Assembly: GCA_937858455.1 (NCBI GenBank)
Contig: CALLYN010000936.1
Coordinates: forward strand, 1-5,910
Source: an uncultured Kouleothrix sp.
Lineage (GTDB): Bacteria; Chloroflexota; Chloroflexia; Chloroflexales; Roseiflexaceae
DNA length: 5,910 nucleotides
Reading direction: 5' to 3'
In this document: positions 1-5,474 of the stretch, one piece after another
Position numbering within the stretch: position 1 is the stretch's first letter
Layout: every line of letters begins with the position of its first letter
Made by a program: the position numbers and the translations under genes
The notes under the pieces: model-generated
Told to the model about the DNA's origin: nothing
The model's input: only the letters and a program-made list of their open reading frames with translations
The model's database searches: none

Positions 1-1
1 G

Positions 2-298
2 CTCGCCGAGCTGAACGCCACCGCCACGCTGGTGGCCGCGCGCACCGCCACGGCCGTGGCCCGGCAGCCCGTGGTGCTGAGCGCCAGCGTGGCAAACGGC
101 GGCAATGTGCGCGAGCAGCCGGTCAGCGGCAAGCCGATCGGCCAGGTGAGCGCCGGCGAGATCGTGCAGCTGCTGGGCAAGAACCAGGATGCCTCGTGGT
201 TCAAGATCAGCTACAGCCGCAATGGCCAGCCAGTCACCGGCTGGATTAGCCGTACCCTGCTGGCGATCGACCCGGCGGTAGAGCAGCAAGTGCCATAA
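2..298 (+). CDS. C-terminal part of a bacterial SH3-domain protein (5' end outside window)
   Basis: The reading frame is open from the left edge, so only the last 98 residues are visible. A GTG at position 32 is in frame but is probably internal. The first 22 or so visible residues are an Ala/Thr-rich linker. From about residue 30 a bacterial SH3 (SH3_3-like) fold is recognisable: a VREQP strand, the spacing PIGQVSAGEIVQLLG, then SWFKI, and TGWIS (residues 79-83), the usual closing motif of these domains. A short acidic/polar tail follows to the TAA. Such domains usually sit on secreted or envelope proteins and bind peptides or cell-wall material. The catalytic or anchoring part of this protein lies upstream, so its function cannot be stated. 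The fold is fairly sure; the protein's role is unknown. Confidence 0.8.
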   Translation, partial: LAELNATATLVAARTATAVARQPVVLSASVANGGNVREQPVSGKPIGQVSAGEIVQLLGKNQDASWFKISYSRNGQPVTGWISRTLLAIDPAVEQQVP

Positions 299-306
299 TA
301 TGGCAA

Positions 307-335
307 TTGACGGCCGGCGTCAGAGGCGTTACACT
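307..335 (+). promoter_or_regulatory. Predicted sigma70-type promoter for pcs
   Basis: TTGACG at 307-312 (5 of 6 to the -35 consensus) and TACACT at 330-335 (4 of 6 to the -10 consensus) are separated by exactly 17 bp. The following 25 bp are markedly AT-rich in an otherwise GC-rich window. Transcription would start near 342 and give a leader of about 55 nt before the pcs ATG. It begins just after the stop of the SH3 gene, which suggests pcs has its own promoter rather than depending on read-through. This is a sequence match only. Confidence 0.5.
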
Positions 336-396
336 TATGAATATTTGTGAATTTTAACTCTGATACGCGGCATATGCCTGCCATTGAAGGAGCATC

Positions 397-1122
397 ATGA
401 TCCAGCGAAGCACGTCGCGATGGTCGCAGGTAAGCGCGGCTGCCGTCCACCTTTACACTGCCAGTGGCGCGGTGCTGGCCTTCCTGATGGTTCTGGCCGC
501 TATCCAGGGCAACGCAGTTCAGGCGCTGTGGATCAGCCTGATTACGCTGATTGTCGACGGCACCGACGGCTCGCTGGCCCGGCGCTTCCGCGTCAGCGAG
601 ATGCTGCCGTGGTTCGATGGCCGCCGCCTCGACGATATCGTCGACTACCTGACGTATGTGTTCGCGCCCATCCTGCTGATCTGGCAGCTCGACTTGCTGC
701 CGCCCGGCGTTGCCGGGATGGCGATCGCCGCCCTGCCGCTGCTGGCCTCGAGCTACCAGTTCTGCCGCGTCGACGCTAAAACCGACGATCATTTCTTTCT
801 TGGCTTCCCAAGCTACTGGAACGTGATCGCATTCTACGCGATCGTGCTGAACCTTTCGCCGTTCACCGTCGGCGTGGTGCTGATCTTCTGGTCGATCATG
901 GTGTTCGTGCCGATCCGCTACCTCTACCCCACGCGCACTGTCGCGTTCCGCTCGACAACGCTGACGCTCAGCGCGCTGTGGCTGGTGAGCTTTGTGCTGA
1001 TCCTCATCCAGATGCCGAACCCCAACCCGCTACTGGTGAACTTCTCGCTGCTGTATATGGCCTACTATGTGGTGCTGAGCCTGTATATGACCTTCCAGAT
1101 CAGGCGCAAGGCGCGCGGCTGA
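397..1122 (+). CDS. pcs: Phosphatidylcholine synthase (CDP-diacylglycerol:choline O-phosphatidyltransferase)
   Basis: This 241-residue integral membrane protein belongs to the CDP-alcohol phosphatidyltransferase family. Pcs enzymes (EC 2.7.8.24) condense CDP-diacylglycerol with choline to give phosphatidylcholine and CMP in the cytoplasmic membrane, using Mn2+/Mg2+. The signature is complete: D57-G58-x2-A61-R62, then 12 residues, G75-x3-D79-x3-D83. The 12-residue spacing, longer than the 8 of ordinary family members, is typical of Pcs. A second Pcs hallmark is the hydrophilic FFLGFPSYWN segment (residues 133-142). Hydrophobic stretches at about 14-36, 43-53, 85-100, 104-120, 143-178, 187-205 and 212-234 fit a multi-pass protein, and length matches the family. 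The start is supported by GAAGGAG at 386-392, although the 4-nt spacing is short. Choline would have to come from outside, because no N-methylation gene is nearby. Family assignment is firm; substrate follows from family knowledge. Confidence 0.92.
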   Translation: MIQRSTSRWSQVSAAAVHLYTASGAVLAFLMVLAAIQGNAVQALWISLITLIVDGTDGSLARRFRVSEMLPWFDGRRLDDIVDYLTYVFAPILLIWQLDLLPPGVAGMAIAALPLLASSYQFCRVDAKTDDHFFLGFPSYWNVIAFYAIVLNLSPFTVGVVLIFWSIMVFVPIRYLYPTRTVAFRSTTLTLSALWLVSFVLILIQMPNPNPLLVNFSLLYMAYYVVLSLYMTFQIRRKARG

Positions 1123-1220
1123 AGCGGCGTATGTTTCGATTGGGGGGTGGGGCGGTTGCGGCGCACAGCGGCAATCCCTCACCTTCGCTTTTTGGCCGCG
1201 CGGCCCCTGCGAGAGACACA

Positions 1221-1628
1221 ATGCCCGAGACGCACCACGAGCCCTATACACCCTCGCCCGACCCCGAGGTGGCCCTGCTGCAGCGCGAGCTCAGCGAGGC
1301 GTACAAGACGATCGGCGCGCTCACGCGCCAGCTTGGCAAAGAGCAGCAGCGCCACGCCGAGATTGTGCGCGCGCATAAGAAGACGATCGAGAACCTGGCT
1401 GAGGCCGGCCGCGAGCATGCCGCGCTCGAGCAGGATCTGGAGCTGTGGCGCTCGCGCGCCGAGAACGCTGCGGTGCCGTTTAAGATCGGCGGCCTGACGC
1501 TCGATCTGACGCCCGACGAGGCGCGGGCTATTCGCAAGGCCATGGCGCGCCTGCATCACCCCGACGCCGGCGGCGATGCCGAGCGCATGAAAGCCTGGAA
1601 TGCCGCGCTCGATCCGCTCGAAGGCTGA
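1221..1628 (+). CDS. Small coiled-coil protein with C-terminal J-domain-like (HPD) segment
   Basis: The predicted protein has 135 residues. Residues 1-15 are a Pro-rich polar lead. Residues 16-83 are a charged, heptad-like alpha-helical stretch (Glu, Lys, Arg, Gln, Ala, Leu) that should form a coiled coil. Residues 88-135 resemble a reduced J-domain: GL at 91-92, an amphipathic basic helix (ARAIRKAMARL), the loop tripeptide HPD at 113-115 followed by AGGD as in HPDKGGD-type J proteins, and a short third helix (ERMKAWNAAL). Helix IV of a full J-domain is absent. J-domains stimulate DnaK/Hsp70 ATPase through HPD, so a co-chaperone or oligomerising adaptor is plausible, but no partner is visible. 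The chosen ATG follows only a weak purine stretch (GAGAGA, 1211-1216); an in-frame ATG at 1131 would add 30 residues of unlikely composition. It lies 98 bp after pcs on the same strand and may be co-transcribed. I do not recognise a named gene. Confidence 0.72.
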   Translation: MPETHHEPYTPSPDPEVALLQRELSEAYKTIGALTRQLGKEQQRHAEIVRAHKKTIENLAEAGREHAALEQDLELWRSRAENAAVPFKIGGLTLDLTPDEARAIRKAMARLHHPDAGGDAERMKAWNAALDPLEG

Positions 1629-1714
1629 GCGCAGCATTGATCCTCGGCGCTTCCGACCAGTTGGTTGCGCGCCCTCGCACGCCCTCGCCTAGCCCCCCAT
1701 ACATTTCACATAGC

Positions 1715-1731
1715 CACAAAGACGCAAAGAC
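1715..1731 (+). repeat. CACAAAG-type short tandem repeat
   Basis: Two adjacent octamers, CACAAAGA and CGCAAAGA, differ at one base. From memory, strings of CACAAAG units are common between genes in Chloroflexota and several other phyla; that is recollection, not a search. It sits inside the 9-bp inverted pair formed by 1704-1712 and 1775-1783. Its role is unknown. Confidence 0.4.
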
Positions 1732-1867
1732 TATGCGGCTGCAGCCCGGCTGTGGCAAACGCCTATACTCACCGTATGTGAAAGATTAGGAGTTACGCGC
1801 TTGCGTGATTTGGCTTCCTCACGGTACGCGATTGAGCCTGCGGCAACATGGCACGTGTTGATCTTCT

Positions 1868-1904
1868 GTGTTCATTTTCCGCGCGGAGCGCGGAAAATGG
1901 ACAC
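1868..1904. repeat. Perfect-core inverted repeat / hairpin between convergent genes
   Basis: The arms 1868-1884 and 1888-1904 pair over 17 bp with one T/G mismatch (1872/1900) around a 3-nt GGA loop. The inner 12 bp (CATTTTCCGCGC with GCGCGGAAAATG) are perfect. Its place between two converging genes suggests a bidirectional transcription stop or mRNA end protection. On either strand, however, the 3' side of the GC core is followed by AAAA, not a T-tract, so it is not a standard intrinsic terminator. It could instead be a copy of a dispersed REP-like or MITE-like palindrome. Confidence 0.6.
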
Positions 1905-1976
1905 GATACGGAGATAGAGTACCGCTCTGCCGAAGGCTGAGGGCGCCACCTGCGTATGTCTTAAAAGGTATTGCGC

Positions 1977-2306
1977 CTAGCCGCCGACGTGCTTGATCTT
2001 GTAGCCCATAGCGCCGAGCGCTGCGGCCACGCGCTCGCGATGATCGCCCTGGATCTCGATCTCGCCGTCTTTGTATGTGCCGCCCGCGCCACACTGCTGC
2101 TTGAGCCGCTTGAGCAGCGCCTCGAAGGTGGCCGGGTCGTGCTGCAGCCCGCCGATTACCGTCACGGTCTTGCCGCGCCGGCGCGCGCGGTCGCGCCAGA
2201 TCCGCGCTGTCTGCTGCGCGGCCGAGGGGTAGGCCGCCGGCGCTGGCGCGTCGTCGGGCGCGGGGTCGGTGCTGTATACCAGGCGCGAGTTTGGTTTCTG
2301 TGGCAT
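1977..2306 (-). CDS. SUI1/YciH-family (eIF1-like) translation initiation factor homolog
   Basis: The product has 109 residues, the usual size of bacterial YciH/SUI1 proteins. The N-terminal NSRLVYSTD (residues 6-14) is a hallmark shared with E. coli YciH. A Pro/Ala-rich low-conservation linker spans about 15-33. The SUI1 domain runs from about 42 to 109: the basic RRRGKTVTVIGGL strand, a helix ending in LLKRLKQQCGAGG, then TYKDGEIEIQGDHRERV (77-93) and the closing GYKIKHVGG. The family is homologous to eukaryotic eIF1 and acts on the small ribosomal subunit; E. coli YciH has been linked to translation control under stress. The ATG at 2304-2306 is preferred because GGTGG lies 5 nt upstream; a GTG at 2313-2315 would add three residues (MEA) without a ribosome site. 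It is transcribed divergently from malQ across an 80-bp AT-rich gap. Confidence 0.9.
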   Translation of the reverse strand: MPQKPNSRLVYSTDPAPDDAPAPAAYPSAAQQTARIWRDRARRRGKTVTVIGGLQHDPATFEALLKRLKQQCGAGGTYKDGEIEIQGDHRERVAAALGAMGYKIKHVGG

Positions 2307-2336
2307 TGCTTCCACCGCATTGCATTCCGAAAAAGC

Positions 2337-2346
2337 TAGTATACTA
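2337..2346. promoter_or_regulatory. Palindromic -10 element, possible divergent promoter for SUI1 gene and malQ
   Basis: TAGTATACTA is a perfect 10-bp palindrome, so it presents the -10-like hexamer TATACT (5 of 6 to consensus) on both strands: 2340-2345 on plus and 2343-2338 on minus. It lies in an AT-rich stretch (2331-2380) between the two divergent starts. Plus-strand initiation would leave a leader of about 35 nt before malQ; minus-strand initiation about 25 nt before the SUI1 gene. No good -35 box is visible at 17 bp on either side, so an activator or another sigma factor may be needed. Confidence 0.45.
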
Positions 2347-2386
2347 TGCCATCAATCAAAAAACCAGCTACTTTAAAGGATACGCG

Positions 2387-3904
2387 ATGACACGCAAGAG
2401 CGGTATTTTGCTGCACCCGACCTCGCTGCCGGGGCGGTGGGGCATTGGCGACCTGGGCGACGCCGCCTATACATTTGTCGACTTTCTGGCGGCGACTGGC
2501 CAGCAGCTCTGGCAGGTGATGCCGCTCGGCCCAACCGGCTACGGCGACTCGCCATACCAGGGCTTTTCGGCGTTTGCCGGCAACCCGCTGCTGATCAGCC
2601 TCGACCGACTGCTGGCCCAGGGGCTGCTGGTGAGCGACGACCTGGCCGGCGCGCAGTTTTCCGACCAGAGTGTCGACTACGGCGCGGTGATCCCGTTCAA
2701 GCAGGCGGCGCTGCGGCGCTCGTTCGAGCATTTCAAGCACGCGGCCAGCCAGGCCCAGCGCGATGCCTTCGCCGCGTTTCGTACCGAGCAGCGCGCCTGG
2801 CTGGCCGACTACGCGCTGTTCGCGGCGCTGAAAGACGCCCACGGCGGCGCGAGCTGGAATGGCTGGGAGCCGTCGATCGCCCGGCGCGAGGCGCCCGCCG
2901 TGGGCGAGTGGGGCAGCCGCCTCAGCGCCGAGACCGAGCGCCACGCGTATATGCAGTGGCTGTTCTTCGAGCAGTGGCGCGAGCTGAAGGCCTACGCTAA
3001 CGTGCGCGGCATCCAGATCATCGGCGACATCCCGATCTTCGTGGCGTACGATAGCGCCGACGTGTGGGCCAACCGCGCGATCTTCGAGCTGGACGACGCT
3101 GGCGCTCCCACGGTGGTGGCCGGCGTGCCGCCCGACTATTTCAGCGCCACCGGGCAGCTGTGGGGCAACCCGCTGTATCGCTGGGACGAGCTGGCGCAGT
3201 CGGGCTACCGCTGGTGGATCGAGCGCTTCCGCGCGACACTCACGCTGGTCGATATCGTGCGGATCGATCACTTCCGCGGCTTTGCGGCCTACTGGGAGGT
3301 GCCGGCTGGCGAGGAAACCGCGATCAACGGGCGCTGGGTGCTTGGGCCAGGCACCGCGCTGTTCGAGGCGGTGCGCGCTGCGCTCGGCAGCCTGCCGATT
3401 ATTGCCGAGGATCTCGGCGTGATTACGCCCGATGTCGAGGCGCTGCGCGACGATCTGGGCTTCCCCGGCATGAAGGTGCTGCAGTTCGCGTTCGGCAGCG
3501 GCGACCCTCAGGATCTGTACCTGCCGCATAACTACGCACAGCGCTGCGTGGTGTACAGCGGCACGCACGACAACGACACGACGCTGGGCTGGTGGCGCAC
3601 GCTGCCCGACCACGAGCGCCGCGCTGTGCAGCTGTACCTTGGCCGCGATGGCAGCGACGTCGGCTGGGACTTCATCCGGCTGGCGCTGGCGTCGGTGGCT
3701 GAGACGGCGATCGTGCCGATGCAGGATGTGCTGTCGCTCGGCAGCGAGGGCCGCATGAATACCCCCGGCCGCGCCGGCGGCAACTGGGGCTGGCGCTACC
3801 ACGCCGGCGCGCTCACGCTCGAGCTTGCCGACCGGCTGGCGACGCTCACGCGGATCTATGGGCGGGCGAAAGCGCCGCCCGACGAAGACGCCAGCGCGTC
3901 TTGA
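2387..3904 (+). CDS. malQ: 4-alpha-glucanotransferase (amylomaltase, GH77)
   Basis: This 505-residue GH77 enzyme transfers alpha-1,4-glucan segments between maltooligosaccharides, releasing glucose from short donors. It is a cytoplasmic step of maltodextrin and glycogen metabolism. The N-terminus SGILLHPTSLPG (residues 5-16), QLWQVMPLGPTGYGDSPYQ (40-58) and IIGDIPIFVAYDSADVW (211-227) are standard family blocks. The three catalytic acids are in place: nucleophile D294 in RIDHFRG, acid/base E341 in IAEDLG, and transition-state stabiliser D395 in GTHDND. These positions fall within one residue of those I recall for Thermus aquaticus amylomaltase (293, 340, 395), so this is the short bacterial form without the N-terminal extension of E. 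coli MalQ. The start is set by AAAGGA at 2375-2380, 6 nt before the ATG, and by alignment; the frame is open upstream but that part looks untranslated. No other glycogen genes are in the window. Confidence 0.97.
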   Translation: MTRKSGILLHPTSLPGRWGIGDLGDAAYTFVDFLAATGQQLWQVMPLGPTGYGDSPYQGFSAFAGNPLLISLDRLLAQGLLVSDDLAGAQFSDQSVDYGAVIPFKQAALRRSFEHFKHAASQAQRDAFAAFRTEQRAWLADYALFAALKDAHGGASWNGWEPSIARREAPAVGEWGSRLSAETERHAYMQWLFFEQWRELKAYANVRGIQIIGDIPIFVAYDSADVWANRAIFELDDAGAPTVVAGVPPDYFSATGQLWGNPLYRWDELAQSGYRWWIERFRATLTLVDIVRIDHFRGFAAYWEVPAGEETAINGRWVLGPGTALFEAVRAALGSLPIIAEDLGVITPDVEALRDDLGFPGMKVLQFAFGSGDPQDLYLPHNYAQRCVVYSGTHDNDTTLGWWRTLPDHERRAVQLYLGRDGSDVGWDFIRLALASVAETAIVPMQDVLSLGSEGRMNTPGRAGGNWGWRYHAGALTLELADRLATLTRIYGRAKAPPDEDASAS

Positions 3905-4012
3905 CGAGAACTTACGCAGTGGCTCTGTTCTGCATCGAGCTGCGGCACGTTGCCTACGGCAGCACCGAAGGCGCAGCAGATCTGCCGAGGGAGAGTAAGG
4001 AACGCCAGGCGC

Positions 4013-4032
4013 AGGCCGGCCTGTGCCGGCCT
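4013..4032. terminator. Weak GC hairpin between convergent malQ and glycosylase genes
   Basis: AGGCCGGC (4013-4020) and GCCGGCCT (4025-4032) form an 8-bp stem with a CTGT loop that reaches into the glycosylase stop codon. It lies in the 127-bp gap where two genes converge, so a bidirectional stop is plausible. There is no T-tract on either side, and in DNA this GC-rich such a stem can arise by chance. Confidence 0.25.
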
Positions 4033-4934
4033 CAGCCCGCCACCCGCATGTAGTGCGCCCAGTAGCCCTGGTAGGCGCCATAGCGCGCGCCGAGCCCGGC
4101 CATAGCCGCCGGCGAGAGCCTGCGCCCGCCCGCGTAGTGCTTTTCGACAGCGGCGGCCAGCTTGCTCTCGCCGGCCGGCAGGCGCTCGGTGCGGCCCAGC
4201 CCGCGCAGCAGAATGAAGCTGGCCGACCAGGCGCCGATGCCATTGATGCCGCGCAGCCAGCGCTCGGCCTCGTCGTACGGCGCCGTGCGCAGCCAGCCCT
4301 CGTCGGCGTGCGCGAATGCCTGCGCTGCCGCCTGAAGGTATTCGGCGCGGCGCATCGCCGGCAGCAGATCGAAGAGCTCGGCCGGGTCGGCCTGGGCTAG
4401 CGCGGCGGCCTCGGGGAAGATCGGGTAGCGCTGGCCGGCCAGGGTTGGGCTAGCGCCGTAGCGTTCGGTGAGGCGCTGCTTCAGCCCGCGCGCCGCCGCG
4501 ATCGAGTTGCGCTGCGTCAGCACGGCCCAGGCGGCGTTCTCGAATGGCGTGAGGAACTTGACCTGGTGGTAACCGTAGAGCTGCCGCGCGATCGGCGCGA
4601 AGATCGGGTCGGCCTCGGCGAGCGCGTAGAATGGCCGCAGGTCGTCGTTCAGGCTGAGAAAGAAGCTGAGCCGATCATCGGCCGCGCGCTGCGTCGCCGG
4701 GTCGATCGGCCGGTCGGCGTGGAGCGTGTAGGCGAGCCGGGGCGTGGCTTCGTAGCCGGCATCGGCGAGCTGGGCGACGATCGGCTGGCCGTTCGCGAAC
4801 AGCGCTTTGGTGAGCGTGCGCTCGGCCGCGCGCTGCTCGCCCGCCACCGGGCGAAAGCCGCCGATGAAGCGCAGCGACAGCTCGAAATCGAAGGGCGCGG
4901 TCGCCGCCAGCGTCCCGCTGCTCGTGTGGTTCAT
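4032..4934 (-). CDS. AlkA-like HhH-GPD DNA glycosylase (DNA-3-methyladenine glycosylase II family)
   Basis: This 300-residue protein is of typical AlkA/MPG-II size. These enzymes cut the N-glycosidic bond of alkylated purines to start base-excision repair. The N-terminal 100 or so residues form a less conserved domain; RQLYGYHQVKFLTPFENAAW (117-136) and AVLTQRNSIAAARGLKQRL (137-155) match the start of the HhH-GPD core. The helix-hairpin-helix is clear: LRGINGIGAWSASFILLRGLG (227-247), of the L-x-G-I-x-G-I-G-x-W-[ST]-A type. The segment that normally carries the catalytic Asp reads LPAGESKLAAAV (252-263); by alignment with LPDDYLIK or PAGDLGL forms, E256 takes the Asp position. Activity may therefore be altered or lost. 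GAAAGG (4947-4942) sits 7 nt upstream of the ATG and supports the start. The VOC gene lies 120 bp upstream on the same strand. Family is confident; substrate is inferred. Confidence 0.85.
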   Translation of the reverse strand: MNHTSSGTLAATAPFDFELSLRFIGGFRPVAGEQRAAERTLTKALFANGQPIVAQLADAGYEATPRLAYTLHADRPIDPATQRAADDRLSFFLSLNDDLRPFYALAEADPIFAPIARQLYGYHQVKFLTPFENAAWAVLTQRNSIAAARGLKQRLTERYGASPTLAGQRYPIFPEAAALAQADPAELFDLLPAMRRAEYLQAAAQAFAHADEGWLRTAPYDEAERWLRGINGIGAWSASFILLRGLGRTERLPAGESKLAAAVEKHYAGGRRLSPAAMAGLGARYGAYQGYWAHYMRVAG

Positions 4935-4983
4935 CGGTGGGCCTTTCTGCTTGTATCAATCGGGCGCCGTGCGGCCGCGCAGC

Positions 4984-5018
4984 CGCCAGCAGCCGCGCCG
5001 TGAGCGCAGCTGCTGGCG
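4984..5018. terminator. Hairpin between VOC gene and glycosylase gene, possible terminator or attenuator
   Basis: CGCCAGCAGC (4984-4993) pairs perfectly with GCTGCTGGCG (5009-5018); after one C/A mismatch the stem continues with GCGC/GCGC around a CGTGA loop. It lies 37 nt past the VOC stop and 50 nt before the glycosylase start. No T-tract follows on the minus strand, so intrinsic termination is uncertain; it may reduce read-through or stabilise the VOC transcript end. Confidence 0.35.
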
Positions 5019-5054
5019 ACGAGCGCGCCGCGAACTGATGCTGCGTTCGGCCGG

Positions 5055-5411
5055 CTACACTGCGCCAAGCAGGGTAAGCGCGAAGCCGTCGGGCGCGCCG
5101 ACATCGAACACCGGGCCAAACGGCAAACTCACGATTGGCGCGGCGTCCACCTGCTGGCGCAGCAGCGCCGCGCGCGCCCCTTCCAGGTCGGCGGTTTTGA
5201 AGTACACCTGCACTGTGCCGGCGGCCGGCCCGCCGGGGTGCACCTGCGCCAGGCCGAAATCGACGCCGTGCCCGCCACGGAGAAAATGGAAGCCTGGGGC
5301 GTCTTCATCGAGCACGCGCGCGCAGCCGAGCTTCTCGCTAAAGAATGCCAGCGCCGAGCCGAGATCGGCCACGTGGAAGAGCACAAAATCGAGCGCGGGT
5401 GTTGCTGCCAT
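5055..5411 (-). CDS. VOC (glyoxalase/bleomycin-resistance fold) family protein
   Basis: This 118-residue protein has the length of a single VOC chain made of two beta-alpha-beta-beta-beta modules. Module one has LDFVLFHVADLGSALAFFSEKLG (7-29) and a GFHFLRGG strand; module two has TVQVYFKTADLEGARAALLRQ (66-86) and ends VFDVGAPDGFALTLL (101-115), the usual PDG turn. Members include glyoxalase I, extradiol dioxygenases and antibiotic-binding proteins. H13 occupies the first metal-ligand position, but the second-module His is Gln (Q68) and the closing Glu of the PDGN-x-x-E strand is Thr (T113). A metal-dependent glyoxalase is therefore unlikely; a ligand-binding protein or an unrelated lyase/isomerase is possible. 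The start is well set by a consensus AGGAGG (5424-5419) 7 nt before the ATG. It may share a transcript with the downstream glycosylase gene. The specific function is unknown. Confidence 0.82.
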   Translation of the reverse strand: MAATPALDFVLFHVADLGSALAFFSEKLGCARVLDEDAPGFHFLRGGHGVDFGLAQVHPGGPAAGTVQVYFKTADLEGARAALLRQQVDAAPIVSLPFGPVFDVGAPDGFALTLLGAV

Positions 5412-5474
5412 TGGGATGCCTCCTGCTGTCGAATCGAATATGCCATAAGTCTAGCAGCCCCGAGTGACACCCCT

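Larger units (their letters stand above)
1629..1976. other. Convergent intergenic region without a convincing gene
   Basis: This 348-bp gap lies between the stops of the J-like gene (+) and the SUI1 gene (-). It is less GC-rich than its surroundings. It holds a tandem decamer (GCCCTCGCAC/GCCCTCGCCT, 1671-1690), an inverted pair TTTCACATA (1704-1712) and TATGTGAAA (1775-1783), a CACAAAGA/CGCAAAGA repeat, a 10-bp palindrome GGCTGCAGCC (1737-1746) and the hairpin at 1868-1904. The only open frame with any signals is a 38-codon one starting with TTG at 1801, which I do not accept as a gene. No tRNA or rRNA is recognisable. Confidence 0.7.

Noticed and set aside
1142..1160. G-rich run (GGGGGG T GGGG C GG) considered as a G-quadruplex
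   Set aside because: Only two long G-runs are followed by G pairs, so at best a two-tetrad structure; too weak to call.
1194..1205. GGCCGCGCGGCC palindrome downstream of pcs, considered as a terminator
   Set aside because: There is no loop or T-tract on either strand, and such GC palindromes are expected by chance here.
978..1220. Upstream extension of the J-like gene into pcs
   Set aside because: The extension overlaps pcs in another frame and has no conserved features; the ATG at 1221 begins the plausible protein.
1801..1917. 38-codon TTG-started frame after AGGAG
   Set aside because: It has a rare start, no recognisable composition or motif, and overlaps a palindrome that constrains its sequence. 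Kept only as a low-interest observation.
3908..3922. GAACTTACGCAGTGG, loosely similar to GGAGTTACGCGC at 1789-1800, considered as insertion-sequence or MITE ends
   Set aside because: The shared core is only TTACGC with a few flanking matches, no inverted partner or target duplication is visible, and no transposase remnant lies between.
2336..4243. Long minus-strand open frame (635 codons) opposite malQ
   Set aside because: It lies antisense to a complete GH77 gene with all catalytic residues, and its translation is Arg/Ala/Pro-rich without any family motif. It is a by-product of GC-rich codon use.
5411..5439. TTGGGA (5411-5416) with TCGAAT (5434-5439) at 17 bp, considered as a promoter for the last gene
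   Set aside because: Each hexamer matches consensus at only 4 of 6 positions and the first overlaps the VOC start region; not distinguishable from chance.
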